A stretch of DNA of 64,000 nt, from NCBI GenBank assembly GCA_907165135.1, contig OU015568.1:11540501-11604500 (forward strand), read 5' to 3'. The notes under the pieces were generated by a model. The model was not told the DNA's origin, did no database searches, and worked only from the letters and a program-made list of their open reading frames with translations. The DNA comes from Oikopleura dioica (taxonomy: Eukaryota > Chordata > Appendicularia > Copelata > Oikopleuridae). Positions 1-11,229 of this stretch are shown here, one piece after another (within the stretch, counting starts at the first letter, position 1; the number at the start of each line of letters is the position of its first letter). Position numbers and translations under genes: made by a program.

Positions 1-2767
1 AAGTTCAAGAGGACCCCCTTGTCAAATTTTTACAGTTCTTTTTTCGTGAAAAGGAAATTATACCCGAGTAAGTTTCTTTCAAAAAAGTTTGTTGTAATCA
101 CAACCGATCTCCGCGAGCCATCTAAATATCGTCGCAAGCATAAGGGAAGTGGAGGTATTCTAAGTTTAGAACTAACCACACTTCTTGTTTCCGGACATTC
201 CCGTAGGTGAGGGAACACGCCATGTTTCCGCCACTACAGCGTAGTCACTAAAGATTGGCAAAACTCCGCACTAACGTGAAAGCAGACCACAAAACGTAGC
301 ATTAATTTTGTGTTCCTCAACGTGATCGATTATAAAACTGACATAAATTGAAAAATAAACGATTAAGACATCTACAAGAAATGGAGTTTTTTAAAGTGGA
401 ACACAAATAAAAGACATTTTCTAGCCATTTTCTGCAGAAAATGACATTTTCTGACTTGTTTTCGAGGCCAAGATATTAAAGCAAAGTCTTTGCGATCGTA
501 TAATTAGCTCTTCTGTAATAAAAACAGCGTCTAATTAACGCCAGTAATTAAATTTGCAAAATCGAACGGCTCTCTATTTTGCGCTCAAACCGGAATTCTA
601 AATTTGACGCTATCAACCCAAGTCCGGAATTCACCAATTACAGATTTCGTTAATTAGACAAGCTTTCTTCATCTCGTAATTTTGGGAGGGGGACAATATT
701 CATTTAAAAAACGTAGCATGCGATGCATGTGTGTGGCAGGGTAGATGTTACAAGTCCCAACACGCTTAAATTTCTCCCTGTTTGCACAAAAATATGGGCT
801 AATGCTCTTTCCTCAGTTCACACGTTTGTGGCAATGGATGGGATTTCATTTGCACACAAATAGGGAAACATTTGTGAAACACAACAATCTGGTAGAGAAG
901 CGCCTGCTTGCTTGTTTATACAGCACAAGAAGAATAGGACAAGGCCAACTGATAAGGAAATCAAGAGATAGCCAAGTTTTTCAAGGGCTTCCTCGTCATT
1001 TTTTGGGAAGGACAGGTTTTTTATTATAACTCAAGTTTGATAACTTCTGAGTCAGACTTTTCGACCATGAAATCCTCCGTTGTAAATAATCATATCAGCA
1101 TATATCTTGCTCTGACTCTATCAGAAAAATTACGCGGAAATATCGAGTTTCCCTTTTCATCAAAATTAGCTTGACATTAAAAATAAATTAATCTTTGTAA
1201 GAAAGTTGACCCTCTACGTCAGTCTTTGTTGACTCCGGTGATTATCTGCCGGACAGGGGATTCTTCAAGTACTTAGTGTTAGGCTCATTTTTCGATAAAA
1301 TTTTCAAGTTGCGTCATGCGTTTGGGGCGAGTCTAAGTTTATCGCGACCTTGAAGGTTATCACTGGCCTCTGCGGAATTCCGGGATAACGGATAAAGTCG
1401 CAGCTTATCGAGCTGAGAAATCATTAACGACTCCTGCAAAATATACACAACGCATAATGTCCAAGGCATTTTCGCTTTCGATGAAGCTACTTGAAAGCTA
1501 TCTTGTTTCATAAACATTTTTTTTCGCTTATTCGTCTTTTGATAAATACGTAAGGAAATATGATAGCCTAAGTAGCGCGTTATACTTCTTGTTTTGCATA
1601 ATTTTTTATGTTCCCATTGTACCCCGAATAAAATTCTGTGCTTTTATGTCTTTATTTCTAAAAAGATGTTTGCATAATTAATAAACACGGGAACATATTC
1701 GACTTGCAGTCGCTCGTTTTCAGACCGAAATGGGTGACCAAAAGACGTGTTTAATTGCGTGCACTGGTCAGCACCTTGTACCGCTTGGGTGTTCCTCTCG
1801 TTGAAGCTATTTTTACATATCTTGCGATGATCAGACCAGCTCTAGAACCAACGTGATCACAGGGGAGCGCACACCCTTACCGCAAAAAAATGCGTTTTAG
1901 AAAAAATTCAAAAATTGAATATGCAAATTTTTCTCAGAAAAAAGGACCTTCTGTATTTGATCTTCAGATGAGAGATTTAAGATCTTTCGAAATAATTTTT
2001 CGCGCAAAGTATTCAATACTTGATGATTTTCTTTATCTTTCGTGCATCCTCCGGTAGCGTTATCTGGTAGCAGGTTTAATCTGCGCTCGGCCAATTCTAT
2101 TTCCCGGGATGATCCTCAGCTTCTCGTACTGAGACGTGGAGATGTATATCTGTTTGTGAGTGTAAACTCTCGAGTACTAGTTACCCCACGAATCACCCGC
2201 TGATAAATGATAACCGCCTTTGGTATACAAGCGATTACTTCTCCTCACTCTTTCATTTTGTGTGATTTTATCAGCTGCTTTTTGGAAACGCCAGCCCATC
2301 CAGAAATCCGCCTGCTTCGAAACCACGTGTATTTTTCCACGCAGAAATTTTAAAGCCGGCCCATTTTCGCTGCTAGGAACATGACAACGTAACAGCGAGG
2401 CTAAACAGCAACCCTAAATTCCCTAAAAAACACTGCATGTTTTGCCAATGCTCATTCCTTCCCCCTTTTTTCTGGCAGGGAGCAATTACGCTGGCATTGT
2501 TTCGAATTCTCCAGCGGATGAGACGATTCCAAAATTGCCGGTCTAATTGTTGTTCATGTTTTATTTTAACCCAGATAAAGACTTAGGGTGCTAAAGTGGG
2601 ACATCCTTAATACTACTTTAGCTACAAAACCTGCATGATTCATGACAGTTATCTTACAGGTGATGCTTTGTTTCACTCTACATTTATCACGAAAAACAGA
2701 TAATGATAAAGTAGAAAATAATATTTTAGAAAGACTTTTTCCTTTGACGAATTCCGATCACTTTAGA
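1..2767. other. gene-free stretch
   Basis: No supported gene. The longest open frame (745-1029, plus) has no recognisable domain, no flanking splice signals and a composition like its surroundings. The sequence is A/T-rich with scattered stops in all frames, so I read it as intergenic. Confidence 0.5.
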
Positions 2768-5700
2768 ACTGTAAATATAGCAGATAATCTAATTCTCGAG
2801 ATCAGTGCGCAGTGCCATGTCATCAGTTAGAAAAGAGCAGGTTGTTTTCTCTTGCGTCGGCTAATCGGTTTTATGCACGGGCGAAGAAGGTCTGAGTGCA
2901 TCGCCTTGATGCACTTACTTCACGGGGTCACTGTTTTCGTAAAGCTAAATAGCTTAGACAGGCCGATGATGCTTTTCGTAAAGGGATTCCATCATTCCTG
3001 TATAAACCAACGTGCTTCTCCGTCATCCCCTCATTTGCCAATCGCGCTCTAAGCAGACGAAGTAACGCTCCACACTCTCGGCCAAAGACGCCCAAACTGC
3101 TCATTTTCTATCTGCGGCCGGCGAAAAACATATTTTGACGTGCTTCCTCATTTCAGAACTTTAATTGAACCTTTTGAGTTTTCTTCCCGCTATATTTCAA
3201 AACATAGACATCGAAATTACAGACTTTTGGTAGATAAAGAAACAACAAATCTTCAATTGAAGTCAGACCAAGAACTTCTAGCGGAATAGCGCTTTTTAGG
3301 ATTAGAATAGTAAACCAAAGATTGAGCCTCAAAAGAGCGATATGAATGGTAAAAATGGACAATCGGTAAAAATCGTGGAAGCAATTTCGGAGCGCCTTGA
3401 AGTCAAGTACTCAATAAAAACAACAACGACACATGATGATTTTCAAGGTAAAAGTTGCGGGAAAATCTCGGGCACTTGGGCAGTAAATGAAGTTCAACGC
3501 TATCGTGTCTTTTTTTTAAAGTTCATACTTTTTTGTGAACGAAAACGACTGGTATTGGATAGGATCTTCTCTAATCATAATTATGCAAATCAGAAGTCTC
3601 TCTTTTTTGAAAAGGGTTTATCTTTAGGAAACACTTTCACGGTGATGCGCACGCATGGTGAATTTGAATGGCTTTTCAGCTCACTAGCGGAGAACCCCAA
3701 GTACTGGGGATTTATCATACCGGTATGCTCTCGCTTTCCGGAAATCGTAATTGAATTTATTTCAAGGGCAAGCCTGAGAAATGTGATATGTCTGAAATAA
3801 GGGCGCGATTTGGGCGACTTGTTGAATTTGAAGAAATGCACAGGAAAGAGTGGCCATTGTAAAAGTTCAACGCTTTGAAATTCAAAGTTTGAATCATAAT
3901 TTTTTTGAAGTTGCTTGGCAAGATTGTCTGCGTAAATTAATTCTTTTTTACCCAGTAGCGTATGTTAAACCCGGTCGTGCACGTTAACCCCCAGCTGCGC
4001 CCTCGACATCGAGATTAAACGAAAAAATGTGATCGGGTTTATTCTTGCATTAGAACTACCACTGCTCTATTAGAGACAGAACTAATGACGTTTTGGGCAA
4101 TGGGCATTGATCGTAGCAAAGTGAATTAGCTTCTGGGCGCTTTGTGACACCTAATTGTGAGGGTAAAACGCGTTGAACCGTTTTTGGTAACTCTGCGGCA
4201 AGCCATGACGAATTCGTTCGTGAGAAGGACGAAGTCACCGCTCAGTACTTAGGGAAGGGGGATCATGCGCCCAAGGAAATTTCTTTCTAAGCCATTTATT
4301 TCTGAAGATTTTCGCTCTCTCCTTTATTCCCTAGGATATGAAGGTGAAACGGTTTCACCGCTAGAAATTCAAAGGATACTAAGTTTCGGCTAAAAAGGAA
4401 AGTTAAACTTAGCTCGGCTTCCATAAGCACTCGTGTCGGCTTTTCCCGACATTCTCCCTGAATAGCTGAATTCAAGCGCACAGTCGTTCGCCACGAACTC
4501 TTCTTGAAACGAATAGGTACGTGTCAAACCGTAATAACCGCCCCGTTCCTGTCGAGCGGCAGCTTTCATTTCAAGTTCAGTGGAGCATCCAACACTCAGC
4601 GCTGATGGCGATTTGCAATTATTTTTGACGTTTCCAGGTTTGATTTCAGCGATCGCGTCAACACGCTTAACAAGCACGTTTTAGGTCAATTAGAAGTTCC
4701 CCAGCAGAAGAGTTCTATTTATTTTGAAAATTTAACACGAATTCAAATAGAGCTCTTTTTAGTCTTCAGGAAAGCTTTTGAATTTCTTCAAAGCAATTTA
4801 CAAAACTGACGATTCTTCTCTTCTATCAATCGAAGGTTTGTGTTAGTATACTGCCCTCAACATGAGCAGAATTCGGTGAATGTTGGACTTGAGCTTCTCA
4901 GTCCTCTAATGAGCCGCCGAACGTGTCGTAATTCAACGCGAATTTCACTGCGTTTGAGAATTTTACATGGAAAATGGCATCTTCAAAGATGATGCGAGAA
5001 CACATGTTTAGGGATTTGTAATTTGTGGTTAGTTTTCATGAATCAGTACCCTATTTCTTGGAATGATCGTAAAGTTTTGTCTCGTCGTCGTTAATATGAA
5101 ATGGATAATAATTATTAAAATTTATTAAATAGAAAAATAAGTGCTGTGGTCATGGGTACATGGAGCAATAGAAACTTTTGTTGCATTTTAAAAATGGAAT
5201 TATGAAGAGAAAAAACATTTTAAGGAATTCATATTTTGAGAGTAACTGAAACAAAAAGTAACAGGGCTTAAATGCAAGTTCAGACCGAAAGATGGCGCAA
5301 AGTACCACCTGATTGCAGCGAGATATCGCGGTAGGAGCCATCTGATTTTTGGCCTTATCTGATCTAAAAGTTTACTGTTTGAACTCAGCTGGCCCTTAGA
5401 TGCATAGTAAAATGCTGGACATTAGTTTAGAGCACCAAGAAGCTCATCGTTTACATTAAACTAGCCATAGACAAGTTTTTACTAACAAGCGTTTTGATTG
5501 TACATGACTACGATTCATGTCGTTACGGCACCGTTTGCTCGAAACAGATTATCCCTTTTATCTTCAAATATACTTTAGATAGCGACTTCTTCTTCGAAAC
5601 GAATAAAAACTTCGTGCTCGATTATCTGCCGAAACTTCAGGGATGAAGGGGCTTTAACACTCATAAAGATAACTCCAGATTTTTCCATTGCCGTCGTAAA

Positions 5701-6674
5701 AACTCCCTAAAATTGAGTCATTTGCAACGAAAACGTTGAGTATACATATCTTCTTGGAATTTCTTATACATTTTTCGATCGATTAAATTCAGCGTAGACT
5801 GTGATGTATAATCTCGTGTATAGGAAAGATGTAAACCTGACTAGTGTCTCCGGCGCTAATATATTACTCTGATGCAATAGCTAATCAGATGCTCTAAATA
5901 ACATGGTTCCGATACTTGACCAGGTCGAGTTTCCCTGACAAAGACATGCTCCGCTGCATACAAGGAGACAAGCACTTTTCGTCATCACTTATCTTTTCTA
6001 TCAATCCCCGGTCCCGACAATCCTTCACTTTTTCGTTCTAAAGTCAAACTGATAGCTAACCACCAAGTTTCATGTTCAAACATCATTTTTCGACAAAACC
6101 GCATTTACAAAAATAACAAATTTAGAACACTTCCTATAAAAAGTGTATTTTTCTAATTACGAAATTTTTCATGTAAACTCACTGCTCAAATGACTGTATC
6201 AATGAAACAGGTAGTCGGAGCCCCTTACCATCAGGACACTTTGGTGGCAGTGGAAGAAGTGCTCTCGAAGCAGGCAGAAGTGGCATCGGACGTCTTTCGG
6301 ATTGTGATGAGCTCGAACACGCTCAGGAACAACGAGCGACTCTCGGTGATATCCCGGGAACACAATTTTCAACACTTCCTCACCCGATTCGGAAGGGATC
6401 AGTACTTGAAGCGTACACTTCATAACCGGCGCTTTTTGATACCGAGCGCTTACTAAGGGGATAGAAGAGACGGTCCTTAGTTATGAAAATTGAAAAATTA
6501 ACTTTTTTACTTACAGGCAAAGAGACGGGGGTTGATTACAAAATAATAATTTTCTGTTTATTTTGAAATGCGTGTTTCTTTCTGAATCTTTTGCAACTTG
6601 CAAGGGGCACTGAGAATAATTTAATAAACACGCCAAATATCTGAGTTGAAAAGAAAAAACGACACGTTACAAAG
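2768..6674 (+). repeat. 3.9-kb tandem duplication, copy A
   Basis: This 3907-bp unit is repeated immediately downstream in the same orientation. The only differences I found by eye are homopolymer lengths: a T run near 3510 (8 here, 7 in copy B), a G run near 4260 (5 versus 6), an A run near 5210 (6 versus 8) and an A run near 6112 (5 versus 6). I saw no substitutions but could not align exhaustively. The left edge is at the shared string beginning ACTGTAAATATAG. Either a very recent duplication or an assembly artefact fits this pattern. Confidence 0.95.
6190..6456 (+). CDS. hypothetical 88-aa ORF inside copy A (doubtful)
   Basis: This is the most coding-looking frame in the duplicated unit, with mixed charged and hydrophobic residues and no low complexity. 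I recognise no family, signal peptide or membrane segment. A possible GT-AG intron (about 6211-6236) could shorten it. The identical frame occurs in copy B, but the copies are too similar for conservation to count as evidence. It could be one exon of a larger gene or chance. Confidence 0.2.
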   Translation: MTVSMKQVVGAPYHQDTLVAVEEVLSKQAEVASDVFRIVMSSNTLRNNERLSVISREHNFQHFLTRFGRDQYLKRTLHNRRFLIPSAY

Positions 6675-9600
6675 ACTGTAAATATAGCAGATAATCTAAT
6701 TCTCGAGATCAGTGCGCAGTGCCATGTCATCAGTTAGAAAAGAGCAGGTTGTTTTCTCTTGCGTCGGCTAATCGGTTTTATGCACGGGCGAAGAAGGTCT
6801 GAGTGCATCGCCTTGATGCACTTACTTCACGGGGTCACTGTTTTCGTAAAGCTAAATAGCTTAGACAGGCCGATGATGCTTTTCGTAAAGGGATTCCATC
6901 ATTCCTGTATAAACCAACGTGCTTCTCCGTCATCCCCTCATTTGCCAATCGCGCTCTAAGCAGACGAAGTAACGCTCCACACTCTCGGCCAAAGACGCCC
7001 AAACTGCTCATTTTCTATCTGCGGCCGGCGAAAAACATATTTTGACGTGCTTCCTCATTTCAGAACTTTAATTGAACCTTTTGAGTTTTCTTCCCGCTAT
7101 ATTTCAAAACATAGACATCGAAATTACAGACTTTTGGTAGATAAAGAAACAACAAATCTTCAATTGAAGTCAGACCAAGAACTTCTAGCGGAATAGCGCT
7201 TTTTAGGATTAGAATAGTAAACCAAAGATTGAGCCTCAAAAGAGCGATATGAATGGTAAAAATGGACAATCGGTAAAAATCGTGGAAGCAATTTCGGAGC
7301 GCCTTGAAGTCAAGTACTCAATAAAAACAACAACGACACATGATGATTTTCAAGGTAAAAGTTGCGGGAAAATCTCGGGCACTTGGGCAGTAAATGAAGT
7401 TCAACGCTATCGTGTCTTTTTTTAAAGTTCATACTTTTTTGTGAACGAAAACGACTGGTATTGGATAGGATCTTCTCTAATCATAATTATGCAAATCAGA
7501 AGTCTCTCTTTTTTGAAAAGGGTTTATCTTTAGGAAACACTTTCACGGTGATGCGCACGCATGGTGAATTTGAATGGCTTTTCAGCTCACTAGCGGAGAA
7601 CCCCAAGTACTGGGGATTTATCATACCGGTATGCTCTCGCTTTCCGGAAATCGTAATTGAATTTATTTCAAGGGCAAGCCTGAGAAATGTGATATGTCTG
7701 AAATAAGGGCGCGATTTGGGCGACTTGTTGAATTTGAAGAAATGCACAGGAAAGAGTGGCCATTGTAAAAGTTCAACGCTTTGAAATTCAAAGTTTGAAT
7801 CATAATTTTTTTGAAGTTGCTTGGCAAGATTGTCTGCGTAAATTAATTCTTTTTTACCCAGTAGCGTATGTTAAACCCGGTCGTGCACGTTAACCCCCAG
7901 CTGCGCCCTCGACATCGAGATTAAACGAAAAAATGTGATCGGGTTTATTCTTGCATTAGAACTACCACTGCTCTATTAGAGACAGAACTAATGACGTTTT
8001 GGGCAATGGGCATTGATCGTAGCAAAGTGAATTAGCTTCTGGGCGCTTTGTGACACCTAATTGTGAGGGTAAAACGCGTTGAACCGTTTTTGGTAACTCT
8101 GCGGCAAGCCATGACGAATTCGTTCGTGAGAAGGACGAAGTCACCGCTCAGTACTTAGGGAAGGGGGGATCATGCGCCCAAGGAAATTTCTTTCTAAGCC
8201 ATTTATTTCTGAAGATTTTCGCTCTCTCCTTTATTCCCTAGGATATGAAGGTGAAACGGTTTCACCGCTAGAAATTCAAAGGATACTAAGTTTCGGCTAA
8301 AAAGGAAAGTTAAACTTAGCTCGGCTTCCATAAGCACTCGTGTCGGCTTTTCCCGACATTCTCCCTGAATAGCTGAATTCAAGCGCACAGTCGTTCGCCA
8401 CGAACTCTTCTTGAAACGAATAGGTACGTGTCAAACCGTAATAACCGCCCCGTTCCTGTCGAGCGGCAGCTTTCATTTCAAGTTCAGTGGAGCATCCAAC
8501 ACTCAGCGCTGATGGCGATTTGCAATTATTTTTGACGTTTCCAGGTTTGATTTCAGCGATCGCGTCAACACGCTTAACAAGCACGTTTTAGGTCAATTAG
8601 AAGTTCCCCAGCAGAAGAGTTCTATTTATTTTGAAAATTTAACACGAATTCAAATAGAGCTCTTTTTAGTCTTCAGGAAAGCTTTTGAATTTCTTCAAAG
8701 CAATTTACAAAACTGACGATTCTTCTCTTCTATCAATCGAAGGTTTGTGTTAGTATACTGCCCTCAACATGAGCAGAATTCGGTGAATGTTGGACTTGAG
8801 CTTCTCAGTCCTCTAATGAGCCGCCGAACGTGTCGTAATTCAACGCGAATTTCACTGCGTTTGAGAATTTTACATGGAAAATGGCATCTTCAAAGATGAT
8901 GCGAGAACACATGTTTAGGGATTTGTAATTTGTGGTTAGTTTTCATGAATCAGTACCCTATTTCTTGGAATGATCGTAAAGTTTTGTCTCGTCGTCGTTA
9001 ATATGAAATGGATAATAATTATTAAAATTTATTAAATAGAAAAATAAGTGCTGTGGTCATGGGTACATGGAGCAATAGAAACTTTTGTTGCATTTTAAAA
9101 ATGGAATTATGAAGAGAAAAAAAACATTTTAAGGAATTCATATTTTGAGAGTAACTGAAACAAAAAGTAACAGGGCTTAAATGCAAGTTCAGACCGAAAG
9201 ATGGCGCAAAGTACCACCTGATTGCAGCGAGATATCGCGGTAGGAGCCATCTGATTTTTGGCCTTATCTGATCTAAAAGTTTACTGTTTGAACTCAGCTG
9301 GCCCTTAGATGCATAGTAAAATGCTGGACATTAGTTTAGAGCACCAAGAAGCTCATCGTTTACATTAAACTAGCCATAGACAAGTTTTTACTAACAAGCG
9401 TTTTGATTGTACATGACTACGATTCATGTCGTTACGGCACCGTTTGCTCGAAACAGATTATCCCTTTTATCTTCAAATATACTTTAGATAGCGACTTCTT
9501 CTTCGAAACGAATAAAAACTTCGTGCTCGATTATCTGCCGAAACTTCAGGGATGAAGGGGCTTTAACACTCATAAAGATAACTCCAGATTTTTCCATTGC

Positions 9601-10585
9601 CGTCGTAAAAACTCCCTAAAATTGAGTCATTTGCAACGAAAACGTTGAGTATACATATCTTCTTGGAATTTCTTATACATTTTTCGATCGATTAAATTCA
9701 GCGTAGACTGTGATGTATAATCTCGTGTATAGGAAAGATGTAAACCTGACTAGTGTCTCCGGCGCTAATATATTACTCTGATGCAATAGCTAATCAGATG
9801 CTCTAAATAACATGGTTCCGATACTTGACCAGGTCGAGTTTCCCTGACAAAGACATGCTCCGCTGCATACAAGGAGACAAGCACTTTTCGTCATCACTTA
9901 TCTTTTCTATCAATCCCCGGTCCCGACAATCCTTCACTTTTTCGTTCTAAAGTCAAACTGATAGCTAACCACCAAGTTTCATGTTCAAACATCATTTTTC
10001 GACAAAACCGCATTTACAAAAAATAACAAATTTAGAACACTTCCTATAAAAAGTGTATTTTTCTAATTACGAAATTTTTCATGTAAACTCACTGCTCAAA
10101 TGACTGTATCAATGAAACAGGTAGTCGGAGCCCCTTACCATCAGGACACTTTGGTGGCAGTGGAAGAAGTGCTCTCGAAGCAGGCAGAAGTGGCATCGGA
10201 CGTCTTTCGGATTGTGATGAGCTCGAACACGCTCAGGAACAACGAGCGACTCTCGGTGATATCCCGGGAACACAATTTTCAACACTTCCTCACCCGATTC
10301 GGAAGGGATCAGTACTTGAAGCGTACACTTCATAACCGGCGCTTTTTGATACCGAGCGCTTACTAAGGGGATAGAAGAGACGGTCCTTAGTTATGAAAAT
10401 TGAAAAATTAACTTTTTTACTTACAGGCAAAGAGACGGGGGTTGATTACAAAATAATAATTTTCTGTTTATTTTGAAATGCGTGTTTCTTTCTGAATCTT
10501 TTGCAACTTGCAAGGGGCACTGAGAATAATTTAATAAACACGCCAAATATCTGAGTTGAAAAGAAAAAACGACACGTTACAAAGA
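6675..10585 (+). repeat. 3.9-kb tandem duplication, copy B
   Basis: Second copy of the 2768-6674 unit. The offset is 3907 bp at the left edge and 3910 bp at the right edge; four homopolymer length changes (-1, +1, +2, +1) account for the drift. The right edge follows the string GACACGTTACAAAGA, which also closes copy A, so the junction has only 1-2 bp of microhomology. Confidence 0.95.
10100..10366 (+). CDS. hypothetical 88-aa ORF inside copy B (doubtful)
   Basis: Duplicate of the frame at 6190-6456 and identical at the protein level. The same reservations apply: no recognised domain, no regulatory context, and identity between copies reflects duplication age rather than selection. Confidence 0.2.
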   Translation: MTVSMKQVVGAPYHQDTLVAVEEVLSKQAEVASDVFRIVMSSNTLRNNERLSVISREHNFQHFLTRFGRDQYLKRTLHNRRFLIPSAY

Positions 10586-11229
10586 AAATATATTTTTGCA
10601 AAACACGGCGTTTCGTAAGCGAAAGGAAATTTTCTTCAGTTGGCAGTTAATTTAGCCGACGAACTTGGCGATAAGGAAAAGAAGTAATTATTATTGTCGT
10701 TTACGAAAACGTGCCATCTTTGCGTATATTACAAGGGCTCGCGGTACTATCAATCTAAAGCCATCCTGGATTTGTGCTTTCAATTCGGCCAGTACTTTCT
10801 TTATCTAAGTCTTTCTTCTAAGACAGGTTTGTGATAAAACGCGTTGCCAAAGGAGTCCTTGTTCTCCACGTGCTCACTTTTTTTACAAAATTCTTCCTGT
10901 CAATTAAATTTTTGCCGCGCTCAAGTGCCAATTTGATTTGAACTCATCCCTAGAAAGAACGTCATTTGGAATTCTTGAAGGCAAGTTCATCCCCTTTTTT
11001 GAAAATCATTTGATGCGTGCGCTAGAATAATCCCTATCGTGCTAAAAATTGATTATTTAAACAGTCACCGCAAAGAAAAGACGTAGAAACTCGTAATCGT
11101 TTTTACAAGAAAAGCTTTGTACAGAGATGTAATTCTTTATAGAAGGAAACTGATTTTGCGTCAAAGTTGCTTGAAGCTTGAAGCTTGAAGCTCTAGGGCA
11201 AAGACTTGTTAACTAATGTGACTTTTTAG

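Noticed and set aside
745-1029. 94-codon plus-strand ORF
   Set aside because: No domain, no splice context and no strand-specific codon pattern.
3342-3800. 152-codon ORF in tandem copy A
   Set aside because: In copy B a one-base T-run change breaks it to 81 codons, and no domain or splice context supports either version.
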